Of a stretch of 64,000 nt of DNA, positions 8,633 through 17,688 are shown one piece after another. The notes under the pieces were generated by a model that searched no databases, had not been told where the DNA came from, and saw only the letters and a list, made by a program, of their open reading frames with translations. Where the stretch lies: contig JBBIKC010000011.1 in assembly GCA_037445635.1 (NCBI GenBank), forward strand, positions 12,837 to 76,836, given 5' to 3'. Positions within the stretch are counted from its first letter, which is position 1. Each line of letters starts with the position of its first letter. Source of the DNA: JBFMCC01 sp037445635 (GTDB lineage Bacteria > Chloroflexota > Anaerolineae > Anaerolineales > Villigracilaceae). The position numbers were made by a program, and so were the translations under genes.

Positions 8633-10867
8633 TTATGGCCTCGGCGTCTTTGTGGGAATGCCGCCGAGGGGCGTGGGTGTCTTGGTCACGCCGAAACTGG
8701 ACTCGAACCAGTACAACGTCTGTGGGCTGCCCTGATAGTAGATTTCCGTGATTCGCTGGAAGACCGGAGCGGCGTAATCCGAGCCTTCGCCGGCGTTCTC
8801 CAGCACGATGGCCACGGCAATATCCGGCAGGGTGGTGTTCTCGGCCGCGTCCGTATAGGCCACGAACCAGGCATGTGGCTTGTCGCCGCTCGATTCGGCG
8901 GTGCCGGTCTTGCCCGCCGAAGGAATGTTCAGGTTACGCAGACGGAAGGCGGCCGTGCCGCGCGGGTCGTTGATGACCATGAACATGGCCTCCTGCACGG
9001 CCTGCAACCGTTCCGGCAGCAGGGGCAGGACGCCGCGCGCCTCGGGCGCGAAGACATCCTGCGTCGTGCCATCTGGCAGTTGAATTTTTTCGATGATCTG
9101 CGGACGGTAGAGGGTCCCGCCGTTGCCGATGGCGGAAACGAAGGCCGCCACCTGAAGCGGTGTGACCAGCACATCGCCCTGACCGATGGCCTGATTGGTG
9201 GCTTCCAGCGCGCCGCCCGGCTCCAGGATCTGGCCGGCTTCTTCGGGGATTTCGATACCGGTCGGGGCGCCAAGACCGAAGGCGCGCGCCATCGCGGCGA
9301 TGTCGCCGCCGCGCTCGTGATTGAACAGGTCGAGGCCGATGTGCCAGAAATACGGATTGCACGAGCGCATCAGGCCTTCTTTGAGCGTCAGCACGCCGCT
9401 GGGTGTTGAGTCGTTGGTGTTACACTCCTGGCCGGCCTGTAGTCTGTCCTGGCAGTGGTCCCAGGTCCAGTCGTGCAGGACCACGCCCGGGATCTCGGTG
9501 AAATCGTACTGGCAGTCGTAGGTGGTCTCCGGAATGTAGAGTCCGCTTTCCATCGCGGCGGACATGGTGATAATCTTGAACACCGAACCGAGCGGATACT
9601 GTCCCTGCGTGGCGCGGTTGAGCAGGGGGTTATCGGGGTCGTTGATCACGTCCCCGAGCAGGTAACTGAAGTTGTAGTTGTCCGGGTCGAACAGGTTGGG
9701 GTCGTATTCGGGAGAGGAGGCCATGGCCAGCACGCGGCCGGTGTCGCGTTCGAGCACTACCACCGCGCCGGTGAAGCCGGCGATGGCCTGCTGTGCATAG
9801 AACTGCAAATTCTTGTCAAGGGTCAGGTAAACCGTACTGGAGGGCTGGAGGGGCGTCTCGGCCAGGTTTGCCACGATCTGACCGTTCGGGGCGATGACGT
9901 ACAGCCTGCCTCCATGCTGGCCGGCCAGCGCGTCTTCGGCGGCCAGTTCCACACCGGCTGCGCCGACCTTCTCGTCGCCGCAGTAACCCTGTCGCCGGTA
10001 GGATTCCATGTCTTCGCTCGAGATGCCGAGGGTGTATCCCACCGCCTGCGGAGCGAGGCCGGCATTGGCGTAGTAGCGCGAGGAATACGGATTGGTGACG
10101 AGGCCGGTCAAGCCCATTTCGAGCAGGCGTTCGCCCTCCTCGGTGGAGGTGGTGCCGATGGGGATGTACCATTCCGGTGCCGAGACGGCGATCTTGTCCT
10201 CGATGGCTTCGGGGGTGACGCCGGTCAGCCGCCACAGTTCGTTGAGCAGGGTGAAATAGGTGTTCTCGCCAATCTGGCCGGGGATGATGCCCAGCGCCAC
10301 AGCCTCGGTGCGCGTTACGATGGGTTCGCCGCCGCGGTCGTAGATCTCGCCGCGGTCGGGGGAGCGGCAGTCCATGGCCAGACGGTTGCCCCCGGCCAGT
10401 TCGGGCAGGATCAGGCCCGGGTCCCATTGGACGCGCCACTGTCCCCCTTCGAGGACGAGCGGCAAGGTCATGTCGCGTTCGAGCACGCCGGCCAATGCGG
10501 TTTGATACGTCAAATGAAAGGGGACCTGCGCTGCATGCGGACTGGTGACCGCCTCGGCGAGTGTGAATTCGATGCCGTTCGCGCTCATGGTGGTGAGCGC
10601 CTCGCGGTGACGCGCGGCGAAGTCCTCCTGCGGCACCGCCTCGCGGCTGGATTGTGAAAGCAGTCCGTACATCGCGGCGTAATCCTCGGCGCGATAGGCC
10701 TCGAGATAGGCATTGGCAACTTCCGACGCATCCGGCGCGGAGATGATCGTGACGATGGGCGGATGCAGGGTGGGCGTGGGCTGAAACGGATTGAACCCGT
10801 TGGACTGACTGCATCCCGCAAAAAGGACCGCGGCCAGCGCGAGGGGGAACCATCGGAAATTCTTCAT
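8633..10867 (-). CDS. Penicillin-binding lipoprotein with MecA-like N-terminal domain
   Basis: Class B-type D,D-transpeptidase of 744 residues that cross-links peptidoglycan. A lipoprotein signal ends LFAGC near residue 18, so it is lipid-anchored rather than held by a TM helix. Residues about 45-150 match the NTF2-like MecA_N domain, followed by a dimerisation region and the transpeptidase with PLGSVFK (SxxK), SCN (SxN) and KTGTAE (KTG). The C-terminus carries a Thr/Pro tail. I start at 10867 (AAAGG ribosome site); an ATG at 10894 overlapping the maf stop is possible. MecA-type PBPs are often poorly beta-lactam sensitive, but sensitivity cannot be read here. Confidence 0.9.
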   Translation of the reverse strand: MKNFRWFPLALAAVLFAGCSQSNGFNPFQPTPTLHPPIVTIISAPDASEVANAYLEAYRAEDYAAMYGLLSQSSREAVPQEDFAARHREALTTMSANGIEFTLAEAVTSPHAAQVPFHLTYQTALAGVLERDMTLPLVLEGGQWRVQWDPGLILPELAGGNRLAMDCRSPDRGEIYDRGGEPIVTRTEAVALGIIPGQIGENTYFTLLNELWRLTGVTPEAIEDKIAVSAPEWYIPIGTTSTEEGERLLEMGLTGLVTNPYSSRYYANAGLAPQAVGYTLGISSEDMESYRRQGYCGDEKVGAAGVELAAEDALAGQHGGRLYVIAPNGQIVANLAETPLQPSSTVYLTLDKNLQFYAQQAIAGFTGAVVVLERDTGRVLAMASSPEYDPNLFDPDNYNFSYLLGDVINDPDNPLLNRATQGQYPLGSVFKIITMSAAMESGLYIPETTYDCQYDFTEIPGVVLHDWTWDHCQDRLQAGQECNTNDSTPSGVLTLKEGLMRSCNPYFWHIGLDLFNHERGGDIAAMARAFGLGAPTGIEIPEEAGQILEPGGALEATNQAIGQGDVLVTPLQVAAFVSAIGNGGTLYRPQIIEKIQLPDGTTQDVFAPEARGVLPLLPERLQAVQEAMFMVINDPRGTAAFRLRNLNIPSAGKTGTAESSGDKPHAWFVAYTDAAENTTLPDIAVAIVLENAGEGSDYAAPVFQRITEIYYQGSPQTLYWFESSFGVTKTPTPLGGIPTKTPRP

Positions 10868-10890
10868 TCGAACCTTTCGAGGGTGGGTAT

Positions 10891-11583
10891 TCATACCCGG
10901 ACCGCCTCGCCATTCAGGATGGAGCGAGAGACCGGGCATTGATAATTCAAGTATGTCTGGCAGGCGACCGGCACATCGCCGCGCGGCGGGACTCCCAGCA
11001 GGCGCAGAGCGCGGACGAGATGACACAGCGGCAGCCCCATCACGCTGGCGTAACAGCCTTCCATTTTTTCAACCGGTTGAAAGCGCGGATGCTGAATGGC
11101 GTACGCGCCGGCCTTGTCGAGCGGGTCGCCGGTCAGGACGTAGGCGTCAATCTCCTCGTCGCTGTAATTGCGCATGGGCACGTCGGTGACGCACAGGTCT
11201 TTCACCAGCCTCCCGTCGCTCACGCGCAGGGCGGCCAGTCCCGTGAAGACCTGATGCGTGTGCCCGCGCAGGCTCTTGAGCATGGACACGGCTTCGGTCA
11301 TGTCGGCCGGTTTGCCAAGGATCGCGCCGCCGTCCACCACCGCGGTATCGGCGGCAATGACGATGTGCTCCGGGCGGGCGAGTTTCGCCGAAGCGCGCGC
11401 CTTGTCCTCCGCCAGCCGCAGGACGTAGCCGCGCGGCGATTCGCCGGGGATCAGGCCTTCGTCCGCGTTGGAGGCGATCACGCTGAACATCCAGTTGCCC
11501 AGGCCGAGCAGTTCCTGCCGGCGCGGGGAATTGGATGCGAGGATCAACAGCGGGCGTTCGGTCACAGGCGGGGATTCTAACAT
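10891..11583 (-). CDS. maf: Maf-like nucleoside triphosphate pyrophosphatase
   Basis: House-cleaning pyrophosphatase acting on non-canonical or modified nucleotides. Signature SNSPRRQELL near residue 17, NADEG, the central AADTAVVDGGAILGKP, and KAGAYAIQ are all present. The 230 residues exceed the usual 190-200 because of a Cys-containing tail after VRALRLLGVPP, which is not part of the core. A GTG six codons in (giving TERPLLILASNSP) is an alternative start. The stop overlaps a possible upstream start of the PBP gene, suggesting co-transcription. Confidence 0.88.
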   Translation of the reverse strand: MLESPPVTERPLLILASNSPRRQELLGLGNWMFSVIASNADEGLIPGESPRGYVLRLAEDKARASAKLARPEHIVIAADTAVVDGGAILGKPADMTEAVSMLKSLRGHTHQVFTGLAALRVSDGRLVKDLCVTDVPMRNYSDEEIDAYVLTGDPLDKAGAYAIQHPRFQPVEKMEGCYASVMGLPLCHLVRALRLLGVPPRGDVPVACQTYLNYQCPVSRSILNGEAVRV

Positions 11584-11588
11584 AGGCT

Positions 11589-11617
11589 TTGCGGGTTTTC
11601 GCGAGAGGATGTAAAAT
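11589..11617 (+). promoter_or_regulatory. Sigma-70-type promoter of xpt
   Basis: TTGCGG, 17-base spacer, TAAAAT, placed about 35 bases before the xpt start and divergent from maf. Confidence 0.55.
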
Positions 11618-11650
11618 GTCTAGACTGAAATCATCTTGAGGAGGAGCGCT

Positions 11651-12226
11651 TTGAAAGAGTTGAAGGATCGCATCCGCCGCGACGGGCGGTATCTCGGCAA
11701 CGGCATTTTGAAAGTGGACAGTTTCGTCAACCATCAGGTGGACCCGCTGTTGATGGACGCCTGCGGCAGAGAATTTGCCCGCCGCTTCGCCTCGGTCGGC
11801 GCGACCAAGGTGCTGACGGCCGAGATCAGCGGCATCGCGCCCGCCGTGACCACCGCCATTCACCTCGGCCTGCCGGTGGTCTACGCGCGCAAGACCAAGC
11901 CCATCACCATGCCCGACCAGGTCTATCTCACATTGGCGCCTTCGCATACGAAGGGCCGCATGGTCGAGTTGATCGTCTCGCCGGAATATCTGGCGCACGG
12001 CGAAAAGGTTTTGATCATTGACGACTTCCTCGCCTCCGGTGCGACCATCCTCGGACTCGTCCGTTTGGCGGAGGCGGCAGGCTCGCATATCGTCGGCATC
12101 GGCGCGCTGATCGAGAAGACCTTCGAAGGCGGCCGCGCTGCGCTCACGCCGCTGGGCGTGCCCATCGAGTCGCTGGCGGCCATCACCTCGTTGAGCGAGA
12201 ACGAGATTGTATTTGCCGGCGATTAG
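11651..12226 (+). CDS. xpt: Xanthine phosphoribosyltransferase
   Basis: Purine salvage enzyme converting xanthine and PRPP to XMP; 191 residues, matching the Bacillus-type Xpt length. Conserved features are KELKDRIRRDGRYLGNGILKVD at the N-terminus (split here for length), the base-binding KTKPITMPDQVY region and the PRPP loop VLIIDDFLASGAT. A TTG start at 11651 is chosen because AGGAGG lies at 11640-11645. The product XMP is the substrate of GuaA two genes downstream, so the three genes form a salvage unit. Confidence 0.9.
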   Translation: MKELKDRIRRDGRYLGNGILKVDSFVNHQVDPLLMDACGREFARRFASVGATKVLTAEISGIAPAVTTAIHLGLPVVYARKTKPITMPDQVYLTLAPSHTKGRMVELIVSPEYLAHGEKVLIIDDFLASGATILGLVRLAEAAGSHIVGIGALIEKTFEGGRAALTPLGVPIESLAAITSLSENEIVFAGD

Positions 12227-12232
12227 GCTTGG

Positions 12233-12613
12233 ATGAGTCTCTTCGCCCTGGCCATGCGGATGGCGCGCATGCCGCCCGGTCGAGCCCTGACCCGATTCCT
12301 GTTCGCCAAAATGACCTTTGCCCTGCCCGTGGCGCGTCTGCGCGAGACCCCGAACCTGCTCGCGTTTAAACATCCGCACCCCGCCTACGCGTTCCACGTG
12401 CTGATCGCGCCGAAGAAGGCGGTTGCTTCATTGACGGAACTGGACGCCGCCGACGCAGATTTTCTGACGGATTTGTTCTCCACGGTGCAAAGCCTCGTGC
12501 AGGAATATCGTCTCCCCGCCTATCGGCTGATCGTCAACGGCGGGGAGGTTCAGGATTTCCCGCAGTTGCATTTTCATTTGATATCAGATTACTCGCGCCG
12601 AGCGGAGGGTTGA
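12233..12613 (+). CDS. HIT-family protein with altered histidine triad
   Basis: A 126-residue histidine-triad nucleotide-binding protein, related to Hint/AP4A hydrolases. FKHPHPAYAFHVLIAPKK and the C-terminal LPQLHFHLISD-like motif (seen as PQLHFHLISD) place it in the family. The first His of the H-x-H-x-H triad is Gln; the central catalytic His and the third His remain. It starts six bases after xpt and precedes guaA, consistent with nucleotide metabolism. Confidence 0.78.
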   Translation: MSLFALAMRMARMPPGRALTRFLFAKMTFALPVARLRETPNLLAFKHPHPAYAFHVLIAPKKAVASLTELDAADADFLTDLFSTVQSLVQEYRLPAYRLIVNGGEVQDFPQLHFHLISDYSRRAEG

Positions 12614-12683
12614 GTAGCCGTGTTCGTCGGGCGTCTCGAAACCTGTAGCCGAAGCGCCGCTGTGCCCCTATAGGAATCAATTC

Positions 12684-14219
12684 ATGGACTCCATCGCCAT
12701 CCTCGATTTCGGTTCCCAATACGCCCAATTGATCGCGCGCCGCGTGCGCGAGGCGCAGGTCTATTGTGAGTTGTTCCCGTGGGACGCGCCGCAGGAAAGA
12801 ATCCTTTCGATCCATCCGAAGGGATTTATTTTGTCGGGCGGGCCGAAGTCCGTTTACGAAGACGGCGCGCCGTACATTCAGGATTTCATTTTGAAATCGG
12901 AGTTGCCCATTCTCGGCATTTGCTACGGAATGCAAGCCTTGACTCACGCCCTCGGCGGCCGGGTGGACCCGTCCGCGCAGCGCGAGTACGGTCCCGCAGA
13001 GATCCAGCCGTTGCTCCCTTCTCCCCTGCTCTCTGCTCTCTCCCGCGTCTGGATGTCGCACGGGGACCGAATTACAAAAATGCCCAAGGGATTCGTCGCT
13101 CTCGCGAAAAGCGGCAACAGTCCTTTCGCGGCGATGGGTGACATGGAACGCAAATATTTCGGCGTGCAATTTCATCCAGAGGTGCATCACACGCCGAACG
13201 GAATTGAACTCCTCAAACATTTTGTAATTGACATTTGCAGTGTCAAACCCGAATGGACGCCCGCCTCGATCATCGAGGAATCTGTGGCGCGCGTCCGCGT
13301 GCAGGTGGGGGATGAACGCGTGCTGGCCGCGGTCAGCGGCGGCGTGGACTCGTCCGTGGCCGCGGCATTGGTCCACGAGGCGATTGGCGATCAACTCGTC
13401 GCGGTGTTTGTGGACACAGGCTTGTTGAGGAAAAACGAGGGCGAACAGGTAGCCGCGGCGTTCCGCGAACATTTACATTCCGAGTTGATTACCGTTGACG
13501 CCAGCGATGAATTTTTCTCCGCATTGAAAGGCGTGACGGAGCCGGAGGAGAAGCGCAGAATCGTCGGCGAGAAATTTATCCGCGTGTTCGAGGAGCAGGC
13601 GCGTCAACTCGGCCAGCCGAGGTTTCTGGTGCAGGGAACGATCTATCCCGACGTGGTCGAGTCGTCCGCGCCGGACAGGAACAAGGCTGAGAGGATCAAG
13701 ACCCATCATAATGTGGGCGGGCTTCCCGAAGACATGCAGTTCGAACTGGTCGAGCCGCTGCGTTACCTGTTCAAGGACGAGGTGCGCGCGGTCGGCGAGG
13801 CGCTGGGACTGCCGGAGTCGCTGGTTTGGCGGCAGCCGTTCCCGGGTCCCGGCCTGACCGTGCGCTGTCTCGGCGAGGTGACGCGTGAGCGCGTCTCCCG
13901 CCTGCGCGCCGCGGACGCGATCCTGATCGAGGAGTTATCCAAGGCGGGCTTTCTGGGCAAGGGCGCGGACACGTCGCAGGCCTTCGTGGTTCTATTGCCC
14001 GTGCGTTCGGTGGGCGTGATGGGCGACCAGCGGACGTACCAGGAGACGGCCGCCATCCGCGCCGTGACCACCGAGGATTTCATGACCGCCGACTGGGCGC
14101 GCCTGCCGCACGACCTGCTGGCGCGGGTGGCGAATCGTCTGGTCAACGAAGTGGACGGAATCAACCGGGTCGTGTATGATATTACGAGCAAACCGCCCGC
14201 GACCATCGAGTGGGAGTGA
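12684..14219 (+). CDS. guaA: GMP synthase (glutamine-hydrolysing)
   Basis: Converts XMP to GMP with glutamine and ATP. The class I amidotransferase domain (residues 1-190) has the catalytic Cys in LGICYGMQ and His/Glu in QFHPEVHH. The ATP pyrophosphatase domain has the P-loop AVSGGVDSSV near residue 215, and the C-terminal dimerisation domain ends YDITSKPPATIEWE, a classic GuaA terminus. Length 511 is normal. It completes the Xpt-HIT-GuaA guanine nucleotide unit. Confidence 0.97.
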   Translation: MDSIAILDFGSQYAQLIARRVREAQVYCELFPWDAPQERILSIHPKGFILSGGPKSVYEDGAPYIQDFILKSELPILGICYGMQALTHALGGRVDPSAQREYGPAEIQPLLPSPLLSALSRVWMSHGDRITKMPKGFVALAKSGNSPFAAMGDMERKYFGVQFHPEVHHTPNGIELLKHFVIDICSVKPEWTPASIIEESVARVRVQVGDERVLAAVSGGVDSSVAAALVHEAIGDQLVAVFVDTGLLRKNEGEQVAAAFREHLHSELITVDASDEFFSALKGVTEPEEKRRIVGEKFIRVFEEQARQLGQPRFLVQGTIYPDVVESSAPDRNKAERIKTHHNVGGLPEDMQFELVEPLRYLFKDEVRAVGEALGLPESLVWRQPFPGPGLTVRCLGEVTRERVSRLRAADAILIEELSKAGFLGKGADTSQAFVVLLPVRSVGVMGDQRTYQETAAIRAVTTEDFMTADWARLPHDLLARVANRLVNEVDGINRVVYDITSKPPATIEWE

Positions 14220-14246
14220 GGCGGTTTTCGGCGACAGTCGAACCTG

Positions 14247-16208
14247 ATGCGTATTTCTGAGATTCAAAAGTTGGGACGCGGATTAACGCGAAGGGCGCGG
14301 ATTGATTTCCGTGCAATTCTGCGTTTATCTGCCCTCGTCTTTCTTCTTTCATCTTTCGTCCTTCATCTCTCATCCTTCGCCCGCGCGCAAGGTACGGCCT
14401 TCGCCGAGATCGCCGCGCCGGATACTCGCGCCTTTCCCACCGTCATGACCTTCCTGGATGTCTACGACGGCGCGGGACAGTTCGTAAGCGGACTGAAACC
14501 CGAGGCTGTGACCGTGCTCGAAGACGGCCAGCCGCGCCCGGTCCAGGTGTTGACCGAAGCGCCGGTCGGCGCGCAACTGGTGGTGGCGGTCAACCCGGGG
14601 CCCGCGCTGGACGTCCGCGACGGGCAGGGCATCTCGCGTTACCTCCGCCTCCAGCAGGCTCTGGGGACGTGGGCGCAGGCGCGGGATGTTGCTGGAGGGG
14701 GCGACGACCTCAGCCTGGTCACGCTGGCCGGGCCGCTCATCGCTCATACCGCGCCTGCCAATTGGCTGGTGACCTTTGCCTCGTTCCAGCCCGATTTCCG
14801 TTCCACCACCCCGAACATTCAAACGCTCGCGCTTGCATTGGATACGGCCAGCGCGCCGACGCCTCAGGTGGGCATGAAGCGCGCCATCCTGTTCATCACG
14901 CCGCACATGGAAGCACCCGATCTGGAGGCCGCGCTCGGCTCCATCGCCCAGCGCGCCGCGGAAGCGCGCGTACGGGTCTTCGTCTGGTTTGTGGATGCCG
15001 ACGTGTATCTCAGCCATCCCAGTGCGGCTCTCTTTCAGGCGCTGGCCGTGCAGACCGGCGGCAGTTTCTTCGCCTTTACCGGCTCCGAGTCCATCCCGGA
15101 TCCCGAAGCCTATTTCGCGCCCCTGCGCCGCGTCTATCAATTGACTTACGCCTCCGGCCTGGCCGCGGGCGGCGAGCACACACTTGCCGTGCAGGTCAAT
15201 ACCGAGACGGCAGGGTTGATCGTCTCGGCCGAGCAGGCGTTTTCTCTCGATATTCAGCCGCCCAACCCGATCCTGGTCGCCCCGCCGCAGACCATTACGC
15301 GCGGCGCGCCGCCCGAGGATCCCTACAACACCGATGTGCTTCTCCCGAACGAACAGCCCATCGAAATCATCGTCGAATTTCCCGACGGCCATCCGCGCCC
15401 GCTGGTGCGCACCGCGTTGTACGTGGACGGTCAGCTCGTGGACGAGAACCTGGCCGAGCCATTTGATAAGTTCGTGTGGGACATCAGCGCCTACGCCGAG
15501 GGCGGCCAGCACACCCTCGTCGTCGAGGCGAACGACAGCCTCGGGCTGAGCAAAGCCAGCATGGGCGTGCCGGTCATGGTCAACGTCGTCCGCCCGCCGA
15601 CCGGCGCGGTCGTGTTGCTGGCGCGCAACCGCTATTTGATCGTCGTCGGCGCGGTGGGGCTGGCCGGGCTGGTCCTGCTGGGCATTTTGTTCAGTGGACG
15701 CGTGCGGATCCGTTCGAGGCGCGATCGGCGCGCGGCGCGCGAACGATTCGCAGACCCGGTCACCCAGCCGGTGGCGGCCGTCATCGAGCCGCCGACCGAA
15801 CCGAAGAAGCAGATGCGCCGGCTCGCGAAGGCCAAATCTGGATCCGGCAAAGTGGACGCGCCGGCCTTCCTCCTCCGCCTCGGCGCGGACGGTCAGCCGG
15901 TCACAGCCAACCCGATCCCGCTCAACGTCCCGGAGTTGACCTTCGGCATGGATCCGGTGCACGCGGCCGTCATCCTGGATGACCCGTCGGTTTCGCCCCT
16001 GCACGCCCGCATCCGACAGGCCGGGGATGGGTTTATCCTCTACGACCAGGGTTCCGTAGCCGGGACGTGGGTCAATTATGAGCCGGTCACCCGCGAGGGC
16101 TATCGCCTGAAACACGGAGACCGGGTACACTTTGGCCAGATGGTTTACCGGTTCGAGTTGAAGAATCCGCCTGCCGCCTCTGCACCGATAATCACCCCCG
16201 TTTCATGA
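14247..16208 (+). CDS. Membrane-anchored VWA-like protein with C-terminal FHA domain
   Basis: A 653-residue protein with a signal peptide (about residues 24-48), an extracytoplasmic von Willebrand A-like region (FLDVYDGAGQFVSGL, LVVAVNPG, RAILFITPH), a beta-rich segment, one TM helix near 445-468, a basic linker and a cytoplasmic FHA domain at about 545-640 (LHARIRQAGDGF, DQGSVAGTWVN, HGDRVHFGQ). FHA domains read phosphothreonine, and the next gene, overlapping by ATGA, is a PP2C phosphatase, so the pair is probably a transmembrane Ser/Thr phospho-signalling unit. The N-terminus is encoded by word repeats and no ribosome site precedes 14247, so the exact start is unsure. Confidence 0.8.
   Translation: MRISEIQKLGRGLTRRARIDFRAILRLSALVFLLSSFVLHLSSFARAQGTAFAEIAAPDTRAFPTVMTFLDVYDGAGQFVSGLKPEAVTVLEDGQPRPVQVLTEAPVGAQLVVAVNPGPALDVRDGQGISRYLRLQQALGTWAQARDVAGGGDDLSLVTLAGPLIAHTAPANWLVTFASFQPDFRSTTPNIQTLALALDTASAPTPQVGMKRAILFITPHMEAPDLEAALGSIAQRAAEARVRVFVWFVDADVYLSHPSAALFQALAVQTGGSFFAFTGSESIPDPEAYFAPLRRVYQLTYASGLAAGGEHTLAVQVNTETAGLIVSAEQAFSLDIQPPNPILVAPPQTITRGAPPEDPYNTDVLLPNEQPIEIIVEFPDGHPRPLVRTALYVDGQLVDENLAEPFDKFVWDISAYAEGGQHTLVVEANDSLGLSKASMGVPVMVNVVRPPTGAVVLLARNRYLIVVGAVGLAGLVLLGILFSGRVRIRSRRDRRAARERFADPVTQPVAAVIEPPTEPKKQMRRLAKAKSGSGKVDAPAFLLRLGADGQPVTANPIPLNVPELTFGMDPVHAAVILDDPSVSPLHARIRQAGDGFILYDQGSVAGTWVNYEPVTREGYRLKHGDRVHFGQMVYRFELKNPPAASAPIITPVS
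14268..14385. repeat. Short-word repeat island encoding the FHA-protein signal peptide
   Basis: Two word types are visible: GCGGATT-like words (14277-14310) and a TTTCATCTTTCGTCC-like pyrimidine array (14338-14380). Similar TTCATCC words occur intergenically at 17611-17642. Here they are translated as the hydrophobic FLLSSFVLHLSSF core. Confidence 0.6.
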
Positions 16209-17071
16209 TTCGCACTCAACGCGCCCACCTGCACGTCGCCGCCCTCAGCCATCCCGGCATGACGGGTAAGAATAACGAAGACCGCTTCGCCGTGTCATCG
16301 TACATGCTCAACGAGGAGCATCCCACGCCGGTGGTCTTTGCCGTCGTTTCGGACGGCATCGGCGGCCATCGCGCCGGGGAGGTGGCGGCCGAACTGGCGG
16401 TCAACCACATCACGCAAGTCGTGGCCGAGAGCAACGGCAAGAAGCCTTTGAAGATCCTCGAGGAGGCCGTCCACACCGCCAGCGAGGCGATTGCCCATCA
16501 TTCCGCCTCGAAAGACGACCAGCACGGCATGGGCGCCACCTGCGTCTGTGCGTGGATCATTGGACACAAATTGTATGCCGCCCACGTGGGCGATTCCCGG
16601 CTCTTTCTCCTGCGCGGGGGGGAGATCACACAATTGACCGTTGACCATACCTGGGTCCAGGAGGCTTTCGAGAAGGGCCTGATCAAGGCCGAGCAGATGC
16701 GCACCCATCCCAACGTGCACGTCATTCGACGCTATCTGGGCGCGGCCAAACTGCCGGAGGTGGATTTCCGCATTTATCTGCGCGGCGATCAGGACGACGA
16801 AGCGGCTCTCGCCAACCAGGGCATGACCCTGCTCTCCGGCGATACCCTGCTGTTGTGCAGTGACGGCCTGACCGACATGATCTGGCCGGACGAAATCCTG
16901 AAACTGGTGCTGATGGCCGATGACCAGAAGACGGCTGTGCAGGATCTGGTCAACCTGGCGAACGAACGCGGCGGTCACGATAACATCACGGTGGTGTTGC
17001 TGAACGTGCCGCGTGCGGAGGATACAGTGAAGAGACGGAAAAGCCTCTGGAAATGGCTGTTGGGGGAGTAA
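16205..17071 (+). CDS. PP2C-family Ser/Thr protein phosphatase
   Basis: A 288-residue metal-dependent phosphatase. The PP2C motifs are all present: NNEDRF near residue 24, VSDGIGGHRAGE near 48, HVGDSRLFLLR near 122, CSDGLTD near 218 and GGHDNIT near 258, supplying the two-metal aspartates. No TM helix, so cytoplasmic. It shares ATGA with the FHA protein gene, which implies it acts on phosphoproteins recognised by that domain; no Hanks-type kinase gene is in the window. Confidence 0.93.
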   Translation: MIRTQRAHLHVAALSHPGMTGKNNEDRFAVSSYMLNEEHPTPVVFAVVSDGIGGHRAGEVAAELAVNHITQVVAESNGKKPLKILEEAVHTASEAIAHHSASKDDQHGMGATCVCAWIIGHKLYAAHVGDSRLFLLRGGEITQLTVDHTWVQEAFEKGLIKAEQMRTHPNVHVIRRYLGAAKLPEVDFRIYLRGDQDDEAALANQGMTLLSGDTLLLCSDGLTDMIWPDEILKLVLMADDQKTAVQDLVNLANERGGHDNITVVLLNVPRAEDTVKRRKSLWKWLLGE

Positions 17072-17092
17072 CCGACCGAGTCTTGTGCGAAA

Positions 17093-17119
17093 CCAGCGCC
17101 GGCCAAGAGCCGGCGCTGG
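17093..17119 (+). terminator. GC-rich hairpin after PP2C gene
   Basis: Perfect 11-bp stem CCAGCGCCGGC / GCCGGCGCTGG with a five-base loop. No T-run follows, so factor-dependent or weak termination is possible. Confidence 0.5.
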
Positions 17120-17440
17120 CGGTTCCAAATCAGGGTTCACAATATTTCGGCGCGGTCAGGCCGTGACCGCCGCCGGCGCGGGAGGCGGAAGGGTCGCCAT
17201 ATTCCAGGATGTGAAGTATTGCGGGGTGTTGACTGCCCGAAGGGCGTATCGAAGCATGAAGGCGTATTCTCCCCACCGAAAACGCGCAAGGTTTCTATTG
17301 TCCAAATAAGCGAGTCTATTTGGCGAGCAATTTCTTGCCTCTTTTGGGGTTGATTTCCACAACTCGAAGAATTTGGCCAAATATTGTGCTTGAATCTTTC
17401 AGGTAATGTCTCTCTTTCAACCCTCTTTACTTTTTCAGGA
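17120..17440. other. Intergenic stretch without recognisable gene
   Basis: Between the PP2C hairpin and the MITE copy. Short frames exist on the minus strand but none has a ribosome site, family resemblance or codon pattern like the neighbours. Base composition falls towards AT in the right half. I see no supported feature. Confidence 0.5.
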
Positions 17441-17610
17441 ATGCTTTGTTGCAATCATCCATTTATGCCGTCATTGCGAGATGCCGAAGGCATCGAAGCA
17501 ATCTCCCCGCCGGGGGAGAGACTGCTCACCTGCACTGCGCCGAACGCAGTGCGGCGCAAGTGCCGCTCCGCTCGCAGTGACGGACTCTGAAGGTGTTTGC
17601 AACAGAGTAA
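17441..17610 (+). mobile_element. MITE-like repeat, copy A
   Basis: Ends carry imperfect inverted repeats (CTTTGTTGCAA left, TTGCAACAGAG right). The interior (GCCGTCATTGCGAGATGCC to CTCGCAGTGACGGACTC) matches copy B at 23173-23329 in reverse orientation over almost the whole length, except for a different central module. No coding capacity. Target duplication is not clear at this copy. Confidence 0.75.
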
Positions 17611-17642
17611 TTCATCATTCATAATTCATCCTTCATCCTTTT
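17611..17642. repeat. Short-word repeat (TTCATCC words)
   Basis: Tandem TTCATCATTCATAATTCATC-type words directly upstream of a TATAAT at 17647-17652 that probably serves the E1 gene. Confidence 0.5.
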
Positions 17643-17646
17643 CCGT

Positions 17647-17652
17647 TATAAT
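17647..17652 (+). promoter_or_regulatory. Probable -10 element of the 2-oxoacid dehydrogenase operon
   Basis: TATAAT lies 36 bases before the E1 ATG, with an AGGAG ribosome site in between. No good -35 is visible in the repeat DNA upstream. Confidence 0.4.
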
Positions 17653-17688
17653 CCCACCAATCAACTCATAATTCAGGAGCGACTCCCC

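Noticed and set aside
14370..16130. 586-codon open frame on the minus strand
   Set aside because: It is fully antisense to the FHA protein gene, with no ribosome site and composition typical of GC-rich shadow frames.
17156..17380. 74-codon minus-strand frame in the PP2C-E1 gap
   Set aside because: No ribosome site, no family resemblance; competing frames are equally open.
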